From Fibrobacter sp. (GTDB lineage Bacteria > Fibrobacterota > Chitinivibrionia > Chitinivibrionales > Chitinispirillaceae), in the NCBI GenBank assembly GCA_012513915.1, contig JAAZBG010000133.1, positions 1-64,000 on the forward strand: a stretch of DNA of 64,000 nucleotides, given 5' to 3'. The translations under genes were made by a program, and so were the position numbers. Below are positions 42,800 through 52,687 of this stretch, one piece after another. Each line of letters starts with the position of its first letter. The first letter of the stretch is position 1. A model generated the notes under the pieces. The model had not been told where the DNA came from, made no database searches, and worked only from the letters and a program-made list of their open reading frames with translations.

Positions 42800-44458
42800 A
42801 TGAATTCTAAACTGTTATTCCTGCTTATGTCACTGTACATGGGTTTGTGTTCACAATCTCTTTTTGGTGCAGTTTCTCCGCACATCTCAGTGGTATCGAA
42901 TGTGTCGGTGCAGGGTATTCACGGCTCTTCAGTTTTTTTTATGAAGCGGATCAGGCAGGAACGTTCTCAAAGTGACAGCGTTATCACTAAAGTCAATGGC
43001 ATACTCGATTCAGCATGGCTTTATTATAATAATGAGAACTATCCCGGCGCAGACATGTTTTTTTCTGAAGTTGTTAAAATGTGGGATAACTATGTCCTGC
43101 ATACTGACAAAAGAAAAGTGTCAAAAAGGATAACTCGTGATTCGCTTGAAACAATCGTTTCTGACTGTAAATTACTCTGGAGCCTTCAAAGTCCTCTTGA
43201 TCAGGTCAGTACGCTGCTGTTTCCTATAACGTCAAATCCAGACGAACTTGTACAGCATAAACGTCAGGAAGTACTGGATACGTTAAAAAAGGCTGAAAAT
43301 GCGATAAATGTGATAGTTGAAGCAAGTGGACACAAACGGCCCATTGTATTACACGCATTCCGTAAACCTCTTCAGCATATTGCAGATATCCGCGAAGGTT
43401 TTGATAAAATATATGATCAGGAAAAAGTGAATTTTTCGTTGAAAAACAAGTTTAATTTTAACAGGGCAATCGATTCCAAAGATACCCGGCAACTGAGATA
43501 CTTTGCGGATGATTGTGATTACTACAAAGTTGACAAGGAATGGTGCAGAAAAGCAAAAGAGATGCTTGGTGACACTACGGTTACTGCAGCAGTAATGCAG
43601 GATATTCCTGATGCACATAAAAAACTTGTTAAAGGAAAACCGGTCAAAATGACTGCTGTTGATTCAATGCATAATGCCTATAAACTTGCAATGGAATCCA
43701 GGGATATAGAGCGTCTTGAGACCTATATCTCCACATATGCCCGCAGGAAGTTCAAAAAAAGCGATAGTAAAATTGACAGCGCGGCTATATTGCTGGTACG
43801 GTTGAAAAACGATAAAGCCCGTGAAAATGCGTTCCTTAAATCACATCCGCTTTTATCAACACGATCTAACGATTCTGTAGTACTGACGCTAAAAGGAATT
43901 GATCCCCGGTGTGAGCCTTTAATTACGAATATCGTAAATTCTTTTGCCGGAGAAATGAAAAACGCGCCTGGATTGCGAGCACCGGTCACATTGACAATTG
44001 AAAAAAACAGCGATGGGTTCAACATGTTTTTTGTAGCATACTCCTATCCATCATATGATATAAAAGTGGAGCATAGCCACGATACAATAACCTATTCCTT
44101 TGATGGTGTCGCGTGGTCGGTTAATTTTTTGCATAAGATCAAGCAGCAGATTCTGAATGAGTTTTCACGCAGTAATAATATGCAGACAATGGACAATGCA
44201 GTATATTTAAACAGTCTGCTTTCGCCGGTTTATATTATAAGAATTCGTAAAAATGAATCTCAGGATCTTACAATGTATGCTTACAGCAGTCAGCAGGAAG
44301 TTGAGGAACCGAAATACTTTTCATTTTTTGATATCTCTGATTCGAAGAAAAAGAATGTGCGATTTACAAATAATTACGCGGATAAAATTGTGCTGTATAA
44401 AAATCTTGATACAGATTCTGCAGCCGTGAGGATGCTTACAGATTTTGTAAAAAAATAA
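42800..44458 (+). CDS. Secreted hypothetical protein, helical N-terminus and beta C-terminus
   Basis: 552 residues from ATG 42800, which follows GAAAGGTG; the upstream ATG at 42752 directly abuts a hairpin. Residues 1-23 are a signal peptide (cleavage near LFG-A). Residues about 45-330 are mostly helical with many charged residues (DSAWLYYNNENYPGADMFFSE resembles a tetratricopeptide-like helix pair). Residues about 360-540 look like a beta domain (VVLTLKGIDPRCEPLI, PVTLTIEKNSDGFNMFFVAY). I do not recognise a family. It is not obviously co-transcribed with the PHP gene, 308 bp downstream. Confidence 0.75.
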   Translation: MNSKLLFLLMSLYMGLCSQSLFGAVSPHISVVSNVSVQGIHGSSVFFMKRIRQERSQSDSVITKVNGILDSAWLYYNNENYPGADMFFSEVVKMWDNYVLHTDKRKVSKRITRDSLETIVSDCKLLWSLQSPLDQVSTLLFPITSNPDELVQHKRQEVLDTLKKAENAINVIVEASGHKRPIVLHAFRKPLQHIADIREGFDKIYDQEKVNFSLKNKFNFNRAIDSKDTRQLRYFADDCDYYKVDKEWCRKAKEMLGDTTVTAAVMQDIPDAHKKLVKGKPVKMTAVDSMHNAYKLAMESRDIERLETYISTYARRKFKKSDSKIDSAAILLVRLKNDKARENAFLKSHPLLSTRSNDSVVLTLKGIDPRCEPLITNIVNSFAGEMKNAPGLRAPVTLTIEKNSDGFNMFFVAYSYPSYDIKVEHSHDTITYSFDGVAWSVNFLHKIKQQILNEFSRSNNMQTMDNAVYLNSLLSPVYIIRIRKNESQDLTMYAYSSQQEVEEPKYFSFFDISDSKKKNVRFTNNYADKIVLYKNLDTDSAAVRMLTDFVKK

Positions 44459-44766
44459 AAAAGGGGGATAGTGCTGTCACCCACTATCTCCCGTTGCACA
44501 ATTGTTACTCATAACTGTTGCAGGTATCTGTTTAAATAATACTATGCCTTGGTCATGATTGCAATTACCTTTTTTAAAAAGTGTATTCAGATTGAATACA
44601 GCAGGATATTCTCCGGCGAATTGCACGGTAGTATAGTATAAATCTGCGTTAATTCAATATGTTATATACCTTTCAGATTAAGTGACAGTTTTGCCGGTGA
44701 TTTTGGTATATAATTAAGAACCACACATTTTAGTGACAGTTTTTATCAACCTGAAGAAATAGTACT
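44459..44766. other. Intergenic region with hairpin, operator-like and promoter-like elements
   Basis: GGGGGATAGTG...CACTATCTCCC (about 44463-44490) is a hairpin with an A-rich 5' flank, so it would work as a terminator mainly on the minus strand. TGTATTC-AGATT-GAATACA (44582-44600) is a 7-bp inverted repeat. TATAAT (44709-44714) is a -10 candidate for the PHP gene, flanked by two copies of AGTGACAGTTTT (44681-44692, 44732-44743) 51 bp apart. No gene is supported here. Confidence 0.45.
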
Positions 44767-45609
44767 ATGCCTATAGATCTACATCTACATTCATCAGAGT
44801 CGGATGGTACCTTTACACCAGAAGAACTTGTTGATAGTGCAATTCAAAATGACATTGATACGATTGCACTTTGTGATCATGATACGATTAGCGGTGTCCG
44901 GAAGTTTCTCAACTATGCGGAAGGGAAAAATATCAGGACTATTGCAGGAATTGAACTGTCCGCATTCAGTGATGGGGGAGAGTGTCACATCCTCGGTATC
45001 AATATCCCGCTCAATAATGAGGAACTTACCACGGCTCTGGAGAAGTTCCGCAATAGCCGTCTTATCAGAAACGATACTATTATCAGGAAATTATATGAGC
45101 TTGGTATTCCGATAACCGCTGATGATGTCAGTGTTTATTCAAAAGGGGAGACAGCCGGGCGTATACATATCGCACGTGTGCTTGTTGACAAAGGTGCAGC
45201 AGATTCTATCGATGATGCATTCAAAAAGTATCTTGTAAAAGGGGCTCGTGCATTTGTTGACAGATTGAAAATGGACCCTTATGAAATGGTTGCACTTCTT
45301 AAACGAACCGGTGCGAAAGTTGTTCTTGCGCATCCGGGACTTTTACATATGGATGAGAACGCTCTTTTTAGTTTTGTCAAAGAACTTACAGCCTCCGGGC
45401 TTGATGCACTTGAGGTATATACACCTCATAATACAGATACCCAGATCGGGATGCTTTCCAAAATGGCAGATTCACTCAATCTAAAGAGATCAGGGGGATC
45501 GGATTTTCATGGTGAAAACAAAGCCGGTCATGAGATCGGTTTTTACAGACCCGGAGTTCATGTTCCCGATACAGTGTATTCCATTCTTGCAACAGGAAAA
45601 AGTGGATAG
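44767..45609 (+). CDS. PHP-domain phosphoesterase (YciV/TrpH-like)
   Basis: 280 residues with the four PHP metal-binding motifs: DLHLHSSESDG, ALCDHDTISGV, GIELSA near residue 60, and SGGSDFHGENK near the C-terminus, plus VLAHPGL. The arrangement matches the YciV/TrpH family, whose members act as 5'-3' exoribonuclease (RNase AM) or 3',5'-nucleotide phosphatases in the cytoplasm. Exact substrate cannot be told from sequence. The next gene starts one base after the stop, so they are co-transcribed. Confidence 0.9.
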   Translation: MPIDLHLHSSESDGTFTPEELVDSAIQNDIDTIALCDHDTISGVRKFLNYAEGKNIRTIAGIELSAFSDGGECHILGINIPLNNEELTTALEKFRNSRLIRNDTIIRKLYELGIPITADDVSVYSKGETAGRIHIARVLVDKGAADSIDDAFKKYLVKGARAFVDRLKMDPYEMVALLKRTGAKVVLAHPGLLHMDENALFSFVKELTASGLDALEVYTPHNTDTQIGMLSKMADSLNLKRSGGSDFHGENKAGHEIGFYRPGVHVPDTVYSILATGKSG

Positions 45610-45610
45610 C

Positions 45611-46861
45611 ATGATTGACGAAAAGACAGCCGATGTGGTAGTGTGCGGTGCGGGCCCGTCAGGGTTGATAGCTGCGGTAACAGCTGCAGATGCCGGTATG
45701 AATGTGGTACTTCTGGAACGAATGGATAATCCCGGGCGGAAACTGCTTGCAACAGGTGGCGGGCACTGCAATATAACAAGAGATATTCCAATACCAAAAC
45801 TTCTGAACAGTTATTTCGGCAATGCTACTTTTGTAAAACCTGCATTAAAGGCATTGCCACCACAGGCGTTGATACGTTTTTTTGAACAGAATGGTTTGCG
45901 CTGCAGAGTTGATACGAATAATCAGGTGTATCCTGAATCTGATAAGTCAATTGATGTTCTTAATACATTTCTTAATAAAGTTAAGAGCTCCGGTGTTACG
46001 CTCTACACCGGATGCTTTGCACAATCGGTAGTGCATGATGGAACCTGTTTTATCATTACATGTCAGTCCGGAACCGTGATTAAAAGTAAGAAACTGGTAC
46101 TCTCCTGTGGAGGGAAAACATATCCGCAGCTCGGCTCCGATGGAACCGGTTTTTCGCTTGCAGCGTCACTTTTGCATACTGTTAAAAAACCGCTGCCGGG
46201 ACTCTGTGGCCTTGTTACAAGTCAGTCCTGGACCGCAGAATGCAGCGGTTTGTCAATTAATGATGCTTCAGTGTATATCGATCAGGGGCAGCGGCTGTTC
46301 CCCCAATCCGGTGCAGTACTCTTTACGCATCGCGGGGTAAGCGGACCGGCAGTACTTGACATATCAAGATGTGTTTCGCGCCTCCTTGATGAACATTCTG
46401 TAGTTTCCATACGCATTCGGCCATTGGCGACTATGCGCAGGGAGGAAATTGATAATCTGTTTATCAGGGCACAACAGAAAGAGGGCAGCAAACGCTTAAG
46501 AAGCGTCCTTTGCGAACTGTTGCCATCACGGCTTGTAAAACAGTTTTTTATTATGTGTTCGGTTGATCAGGAAATCCGGTGCGCTGATGTTACAAAAGGG
46601 CAAAAATTGAAATTTCTTGATATCCTTGATAATGGAATTCCGCTTACGGTAACAGGAATAGAAAAACCTGAATTCGCAATGGTCACTACCGGCGGTGTAC
46701 AATGTAACGAGATCAATTGCAAAACAATGGAAAGTAACAAGGTAAAAGGACTTTATTTTTGCGGTGAGATTATTGATGTCGATGGACTTTGCGGCGGGTA
46801 TAATCTTCAGTGGGCTTTTGCAAGCGGATTTCTTGCGGGAAAATCGTTGTCTATATCATAG
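45611..46861 (+). CDS. HI0933/YhiN-family FAD flavoprotein
   Basis: 416 residues from ATG 45611 (after AGGAAAAAGTGG, one base past the PHP stop; the open frame reaches back to 45509 inside the PHP gene). N-terminal Rossmann motif VVVCGAGPSGLIAAVTAADAG binds FAD. The family signatures NPGRKLLATGGGHCNIT, GGKTYPQLGSDGTGF, LFTHRGVSGPAVLDIS and LYFCGEIIDVDGLCGGYNLQWA are all present. Members of this family are conserved flavoproteins without an agreed role. The downstream rRNA methyltransferase is 31 bp away. Confidence 0.9.
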   Translation: MIDEKTADVVVCGAGPSGLIAAVTAADAGMNVVLLERMDNPGRKLLATGGGHCNITRDIPIPKLLNSYFGNATFVKPALKALPPQALIRFFEQNGLRCRVDTNNQVYPESDKSIDVLNTFLNKVKSSGVTLYTGCFAQSVVHDGTCFIITCQSGTVIKSKKLVLSCGGKTYPQLGSDGTGFSLAASLLHTVKKPLPGLCGLVTSQSWTAECSGLSINDASVYIDQGQRLFPQSGAVLFTHRGVSGPAVLDISRCVSRLLDEHSVVSIRIRPLATMRREEIDNLFIRAQQKEGSKRLRSVLCELLPSRLVKQFFIMCSVDQEIRCADVTKGQKLKFLDILDNGIPLTVTGIEKPEFAMVTTGGVQCNEINCKTMESNKVKGLYFCGEIIDVDGLCGGYNLQWAFASGFLAGKSLSIS

Positions 46862-46892
46862 TCAATATACCAGATACGGTTAAGGTTTACCA

Positions 46893-48056
46893 ATGATTAA
46901 AAAATGTGTGCATTTTTCCGAGTGCGGGGGATGTACGATGCTTGATAAAGACTATAATGTGCAAATTGAAGAGAAGAAAAATGCACTTGTTGATATGTTT
47001 AGCGACTACAAGCTTGACACCGTGCGGGTGATCAGGAGCCCGCAACCGTTTTATTACCGTCACAAGGTACAGTTACCATTTGCGTCGGTAAATGCAGGGA
47101 AAACGCGGCGGACAGTTCTCGGCTGCTATGCGGCAGATTCTCATGCTGTAATCAATCAGACGGAATGCCTGATTCAGGATAAAGAGCTTACACGGATTGC
47201 ACATGTGATACGTGATTGGGCAATAAAAACAGGGCTTCCGGCATATAATGAAAAAACAAAAAACGGATATTTGCGCCATGTATTGCTTCGTAAAGCATCA
47301 GGAACCGGGGAAATACTTATTGGACTGGTGACAAACGGTGACCGGGTCGAAGGTAGTAGAAGCCTGTCGCGGCTTCTTCTTGATATGATCGAAAAACGCA
47401 CCGGTGATGTATCAAAAATTGTTGGTATTGTTCAAAATGTCAACAAACGGGATACCAATGTAGTCCTTGGTGAAATTGAGAATGTATGGTGGGGGAGACC
47501 GTATATAAAGGAACTGCTTGGAGATATAAAATTCAAACTTGAAATGTCGACATTCTTTCAGGTAAATCCGTATCAGACACCGAATCTTTACAATGAGGTA
47601 AAAGATGCGGTTCCATCAGGGGCAAAAGTCCTTGATTTGTATTGCGGCGTCGGAAGCATTACACTCTGGCTTGCATCAAAGGTAAAGGAAATTGCCGGTA
47701 TTGAGGAAAACAGGGTATCAATTGCTGCTGCAAAAACTGCTGCATCACTTAATGGCATCGCGAATGCAAAATTTTTTGCCGGTGATGTTACATCGATGCT
47801 TCCGGACTTTATTGATACCGGATATGATCATGTAATTGTCGATCCGCCGCGAAAGGGTCTTGAGAAAAAAGGTTGCGAACTTCTTCTTGACGCATCATGT
47901 AAACGAATTGTTTATGTATCATGCAATCCGCAATCGCTGAAAAGAGATATGGAATCTCTGTCCGCCAGATATCGGCTCAGTTCGCTGACCGGCGTTGATA
48001 TGTTTCCCCATACGGATCACCTTGAATCGGTGGCAGTGCTTGACAGAATAATGTAA
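46893..48056 (+). CDS. RlmD/RumA-family 23S rRNA (uracil-C5)-methyltransferase
   Basis: 387 residues. Iron-sulfur cluster motif near the N-terminus (C5, C11-GGC14 as SECGGC, later Cys in TECLI), SAM-binding VLDLYCGVGSITLWLA, the catalytic VDPPRKGL and cysteine in VSCNP, and a final HTDHLESVAVL. It lacks the N-terminal TRAM domain of E. coli RlmD, as the RlmCD-like short forms do. It methylates a uridine in 23S rRNA; which position (U747 or U1939 equivalent) is undetermined. Probably the last gene of the PHP-flavoprotein unit. Confidence 0.88.
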   Translation: MIKKCVHFSECGGCTMLDKDYNVQIEEKKNALVDMFSDYKLDTVRVIRSPQPFYYRHKVQLPFASVNAGKTRRTVLGCYAADSHAVINQTECLIQDKELTRIAHVIRDWAIKTGLPAYNEKTKNGYLRHVLLRKASGTGEILIGLVTNGDRVEGSRSLSRLLLDMIEKRTGDVSKIVGIVQNVNKRDTNVVLGEIENVWWGRPYIKELLGDIKFKLEMSTFFQVNPYQTPNLYNEVKDAVPSGAKVLDLYCGVGSITLWLASKVKEIAGIEENRVSIAAAKTAASLNGIANAKFFAGDVTSMLPDFIDTGYDHVIVDPPRKGLEKKGCELLLDASCKRIVYVSCNPQSLKRDMESLSARYRLSSLTGVDMFPHTDHLESVAVLDRIM

Positions 48057-48140
48057 TGGCAGAAGGGTGAATTGTAAACCATGTCCGGAGATGCTCCAAC
48101 AGGAATCAGTTCCGGATCATGGTATGTCAAATTGTAGTAC

Positions 48141-49688
48141 TTACTTTGCTTGTGATTTGATATTGAATGTTATATCAATTCCTAATTCTTTCACAGTACC
48201 TGATTGTTTGGATGCATCATCAAATTTCTCTTTTGCGAATACAAAATAAAGATCCGCTGTAATCGATTCTTCTTTAAATGATGTATGCAAACCGGTATGG
48301 ATACCTGAGAGTGTAACAGTTCTGTCAAACTGTTCCCAGGGTTTATAACGTGTCAACTGTGTATTGACAGTGTTCGGATTAATATGTGAGAACAGCTCAT
48401 CCCGGTATGTTGACAAAAGTGGATTGTAGTCATTCATGAAATATCCGATGCTCAGGCGCAGATCAGTCGATTGATTAATATTAAATGACGGAATACTTGC
48501 GAAATCAAATTCCGTACCAAAACCAAATCGTTTTAAACCGGTTTTGCGGGTGTCATCAAGTGACTCGGCATATTTATCACCTGAAAGCTGCAGCTTAAGT
48601 GTTGAATAGGAAAATTCGATCCATGTGTTTGACATATCAAGAATAGAAAATGCAGTACCGACACCGATTTTAAAAGAGTTGGTTTTCCAGTCATATCCCG
48701 TTTTGGTTCCATCATAGGTCAACGGATGATTACTGCTTCCTGGTTTCATACGCTTTGATGATGACTGCAGGTATCCTGTTGTCAATGATGGTTTCAGCGT
48801 TGTTTTTGCGATATCAATTGAGACCTGATCCTGAAACGCTATTGCCATACTGTCAGTTACAATCGGATCTGCATCCCATTGGTGCGGAATATCGTTATTG
48901 CCGGTGGTGTTGAGAAAATCCTGTACCAATGCCGGGTTATCTGACTTTATGGTATAGACAAAATGCGATTTTGCAAATGTATACCCTAGAAGAATTTTGT
49001 TTTTAATGGTTGGAATGATAATGTCCGCGGTAAGATCGATTTGCGGTAACGTTACGGATGCAAAACGTTCCTGAAGCTCTGACGGATTGTCTGCAATGTG
49101 AAGCGTGTCAACAAGAAATGATGCATGTGCGAACAGGCCAAGCGTTACTTCCGGGACAATTGTGCTTCCGATACTTATTCCAGTGTTGTTGAAACCAATA
49201 ATTGTTCTCGAATCACTCTCATTTTTCTCTGTCTGCGTGCCAATAATGCCATTTCCCGTAATACCTGCCTGAAATACGGCGTTGTTTGTCTGGCCGAGCA
49301 TGGTAAAACCAAATTTGTGCAACGGTAACGATAACGGATCGATCGTTGCTGAATTTAGTGTATAGTTCAGATTAAACAGGAGTGTCTTTGTCGGGCGAAC
49401 AGTTAGGGACGGGATAATAAAGCCGTTGTATTTATTCTTCAGACTGTCCTGCTCCTGATTATACATGCGATATGCAGCATTCATTGATACCAGATTCGTA
49501 TCCACAACAAGGCGACCTAAAGGATTACCACCAAAATTGAAAGAGTTGTAATTGGATGTGTTTGTGAATGTGGACGAAAGTTCCTGATATTGTTGAGATG
49601 AAAACGATGTCGGTGCATTGGAGTCTGACGCATGTACCATACTAACGCAAAGTGTTGATATCAGTACAAGTCTGTGAATACATTTCAT
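48141..49688 (-). CDS. Predicted outer-membrane beta-barrel protein, unknown family
   Basis: 515 residues from ATG 49688, which follows AAAGGATC; signal peptide residues 1-20 (cleaved near VHA-S). The rest is rich in short alternating strands with Ser/Thr/Asn turns (FNLNYTLNSATIDP, FEFSYSTLKLQLSG-like, LTGYLQSSSKRM), and the C-terminus alternates (ADLYFVFAKEKFDD...GIDITFNIKSQ). No family is recognised. It is the downstream-most gene of a minus-strand group with a GT2 polysaccharide synthase and a YaiO-like barrel, so a role in export of that polymer is possible. A 137-bp gap separates it from the synthase. Confidence 0.7.
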   Translation of the reverse strand: MKCIHRLVLISTLCVSMVHASDSNAPTSFSSQQYQELSSTFTNTSNYNSFNFGGNPLGRLVVDTNLVSMNAAYRMYNQEQDSLKNKYNGFIIPSLTVRPTKTLLFNLNYTLNSATIDPLSLPLHKFGFTMLGQTNNAVFQAGITGNGIIGTQTEKNESDSRTIIGFNNTGISIGSTIVPEVTLGLFAHASFLVDTLHIADNPSELQERFASVTLPQIDLTADIIIPTIKNKILLGYTFAKSHFVYTIKSDNPALVQDFLNTTGNNDIPHQWDADPIVTDSMAIAFQDQVSIDIAKTTLKPSLTTGYLQSSSKRMKPGSSNHPLTYDGTKTGYDWKTNSFKIGVGTAFSILDMSNTWIEFSYSTLKLQLSGDKYAESLDDTRKTGLKRFGFGTEFDFASIPSFNINQSTDLRLSIGYFMNDYNPLLSTYRDELFSHINPNTVNTQLTRYKPWEQFDRTVTLSGIHTGLHTSFKEESITADLYFVFAKEKFDDASKQSGTVKELGIDITFNIKSQAK

Positions 49689-49825
49689 AGTTGATCCTTT
49701 CAGCTGTATATCCAAATTACATGCATATCAAGTGATTAGTGCGTTTTTAATGCTGTGATGTTCATTTCAGTAAATATAGCCATAATATATATAGTTCGCA
49801 TCCGAATCGTTATGAAGAGTTTCTT

Positions 49826-52687
49826 TCATACGTGCAGCTGTTTTGAATTTGTAAATCCTTTACGGGTCATTTTACCCCAGCCGGATTTGGAACGGATAAT
49901 ATTTATATAGCTGAGACAACGCTGGAGACTTACGAATTGGCGAATACCGAAATTCTCAAATATCGAGAATCCTATCAGTTTAAGAACTTCCCTGAATGTG
50001 AAATGCCGCATTTCCTGTCCTGCAATAATAAGCGATGCCGTTGAAATAAATGTTCCGGTCATTATTGTCGCGATAAAAAGAAGAATGAGTACGGGAGTGT
50101 TAAGTAATCCTAGTGATAGTGCGAGTACGACCATAATATATCCCTGAAATTCAATCCATGGGCCGATCATTTCAAAAAGAACAAAATATGGTATTGACAA
50201 CATGCCAAGTTTACCATATGCCGGATTAAAAAAAAGCTTTGCATGAAAGGAAAGTATTTCGATAAGTCCTCTATGCCATCTGTCACGCTGTTTAAGCAGG
50301 ATATGTACGTCCTCAGGTACTTCTGTCCAGCAATTTGCATTGTAGGCATAGTTAATTTTAAAGGGCAATCTGTTCTCTCTCATATACCTGCTCAATCGGA
50401 CAACCAGTTCCATATCCTCACCAACAGTATCATAATGGTATTGGCCGCTGCTTGTAAGGTACCCGCCAACTTCAAGCACGCGTTTACGTGAGAATAGTCC
50501 GAAGGCTCCAGAAATTATTAAAAGACAATTCAGGGATGCCCAGCCGATTCGGCCTGCCATAAAGGCCCGGAAGTATTCGACCATTTGGAAGATAGCAACG
50601 GGATGTGATGGTATCGCGTATTTTTCAATACAGCCTCTGCTGATGCTGCATCCATTGACAGGAAAGATATTTCCTCCGACTGCTGCGGTTTCAACCTTAA
50701 TATCCAGGGATGATGATGCAATCCTGATTAAGGCGTCTTTTTCAAGAAGTGAATCAGCATCAATACCACAGACAAATTCACTTGTTGCGATATTGATTCC
50801 GGCATTAAGTGAATCTGCTTTTCCGCCATTTACTTTATTCACGACAGTCAGTTTTGGAAACATCGGGTTGCGGTAGATTGCAAGAACAGGTTGTGTCTTG
50901 ATGTGCTCCCTGAAAAGAATATCAACTTTAACAAGCTCGAAATAATTAATGAGTTTGTCAAGAGTTTCATCCGATGAGCCATCATTGATGACTATCAGTT
51001 CATAGCGTGGATACCACAGGTTTATCAGCGAATTAACACTTTCAATTATTGTTGCAGACTCGTTGTACGCTGGGGCAATTATTGAAATGGATGGCATCAT
51101 GTTGCGTTCAAATAGAAGTGTGTTTTTCTTGATTCTGGCGTAATTAGCTTGACGGATAGAACCTGTTGCAGAGAAAAACAGCAGTACAAAATAAAGCGCA
51201 TTGATAGTGAAAGAATAATAAATTAATACAAAACTGAAATCAAGAATGAATTGCTTTGCGAGTATTGTCCAGGGGGTTGCAGCAAGCTCGTTTCGATGTA
51301 TCACAGCAAAAAGTAATGGACCGGTAAAGAATATTACTGCAAGCAGTAAAATTAAGACACGTGTACGTCGGGGATGTGATTGATGGGGGCGTTCCGGCTT
51401 TATCTGCACTGTTTTTGTAAGTGCAAGTTTATGCAGAATCCTTTCGTCAAGATATTGTGAGAATTCATGATTTGCAGAGTTTTTACTTCCAAGGACATTT
51501 TTTACAATATCAAGTAGTACATTTTCGAGTTCAATATCATGATTATGATTGAGAAAACCGATTAGGGAACTAAGGTGTCCGGCTGCAATAATCTCAGCTA
51601 TAATCGATTTGACCATTTCCGATTGAGGACCGCTAAGTTTTAATATAAGGTATTCAATCCGGTACGCAAGTATAATTCTCAGAGTATTTTTCTCAAGAGG
51701 ATTCTGTGTCCGCTTATACACGTTCATCAGTATAGGAGTCAATCCGGCATGTGATGTCAAAATTGATGTGAGGGTATGTATGACTGTCAATTGATTCTGC
51801 ATATCACTAAGTAAAGGAATCAGCTTTAATACCGTTGATTCATCAGGGATATATACAGCCGACTCGATTGCTTCTTTACGGATTAACGGATCCGGATGTT
51901 TCAGTATGGCATCTTTGAAGAGGAGTGAGTAATATCGGTGTTTCATCGCAGATGCAGCTTTTCGGGCAACTGTATTGTCTTCGGACGAAAGCTGGTATAA
52001 TAGATAACCGGCAAGACAGGTTGATGAAATGTCGTGGGCCATGGTAAATAAAAGTTCTCTGATTTCCGGTTCTGTTCTTTCGCACAGTTTCTCAATTACT
52101 TCATTATTTATTGTATATTTACATATTAAGAGTGATACTTTTTCTCTGTACCATGATGGCGCATTGATAATGCTTTCTATTAAAACCGGCAGTGTGTACG
52201 GATCATGGATATGGGTGAATGCGTAAGAAAAATAAAATTTTACAAGCCAGTCTTTTTCTGTGACAAATCGTTTTTCGAGTACTACCAGGCTCTTTCTTTT
52301 TGATAAATGAGACAGTTCTATTGCAGCTGATATTCTCCGTAATTTAAAAACAGATGAAAGTTTTCTGAGCGCTCTTTCACGGCACTTGTTTTGCTCATAA
52401 GCATCTTTAATAAGATCTGATACCTGAGTGGAAATTTGTAATGTCTGCGAAAGTTCTATAAAGGCATCAATAGCAAGCTCTTTGTAAATTCTTCCGGAGA
52501 ATAAATTGTCTATTTTTTGTTTATCCGGTGTGATTGTAGTGTCACTCAGTAAAGAATAAATGTAATCCCGACGTTTTTGAATAATTGCAATACGCCATTT
52601 CTTCAGAAGTATATACATGACTACACACATATCTGCAAACAGAAGAATAGATAGAATTATCAATACTGCTGTAGTTGTAAAATTCAT
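49826..52687 (-). CDS. HEAT-repeat-containing GT2 processive glycosyltransferase (BcsA/PgaC-like)
   Basis: 953 residues. An N-terminal transmembrane helix (about 8-30) is followed by HEAT-like helical repeats (about 90-420), then two transmembrane segments (about 450-515). The GT2 domain (about 535-780) keeps IIAPAYNES, VINDGSSD, GIDADS, EDMELVVRLS and the QRDRWHRG (Q..RW) motif of processive beta-glycan synthases. Four or so transmembrane helices end the protein. It should polymerise a nucleotide-sugar (UDP-GlcNAc or UDP-glucose; not decided) and thread it across the inner membrane. ATG 52687 lies 146 nt inside the upstream regulator frame. All catalytic residues appear intact. Confidence 0.88.
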   Translation of the reverse strand: MNFTTTAVLIILSILLFADMCVVMYILLKKWRIAIIQKRRDYIYSLLSDTTITPDKQKIDNLFSGRIYKELAIDAFIELSQTLQISTQVSDLIKDAYEQNKCRERALRKLSSVFKLRRISAAIELSHLSKRKSLVVLEKRFVTEKDWLVKFYFSYAFTHIHDPYTLPVLIESIINAPSWYREKVSLLICKYTINNEVIEKLCERTEPEIRELLFTMAHDISSTCLAGYLLYQLSSEDNTVARKAASAMKHRYYSLLFKDAILKHPDPLIRKEAIESAVYIPDESTVLKLIPLLSDMQNQLTVIHTLTSILTSHAGLTPILMNVYKRTQNPLEKNTLRIILAYRIEYLILKLSGPQSEMVKSIIAEIIAAGHLSSLIGFLNHNHDIELENVLLDIVKNVLGSKNSANHEFSQYLDERILHKLALTKTVQIKPERPHQSHPRRTRVLILLLAVIFFTGPLLFAVIHRNELAATPWTILAKQFILDFSFVLIYYSFTINALYFVLLFFSATGSIRQANYARIKKNTLLFERNMMPSISIIAPAYNESATIIESVNSLINLWYPRYELIVINDGSSDETLDKLINYFELVKVDILFREHIKTQPVLAIYRNPMFPKLTVVNKVNGGKADSLNAGINIATSEFVCGIDADSLLEKDALIRIASSSLDIKVETAAVGGNIFPVNGCSISRGCIEKYAIPSHPVAIFQMVEYFRAFMAGRIGWASLNCLLIISGAFGLFSRKRVLEVGGYLTSSGQYHYDTVGEDMELVVRLSRYMRENRLPFKINYAYNANCWTEVPEDVHILLKQRDRWHRGLIEILSFHAKLFFNPAYGKLGMLSIPYFVLFEMIGPWIEFQGYIMVVLALSLGLLNTPVLILLFIATIMTGTFISTASLIIAGQEMRHFTFREVLKLIGFSIFENFGIRQFVSLQRCLSYINIIRSKSGWGKMTRKGFTNSKQLHV

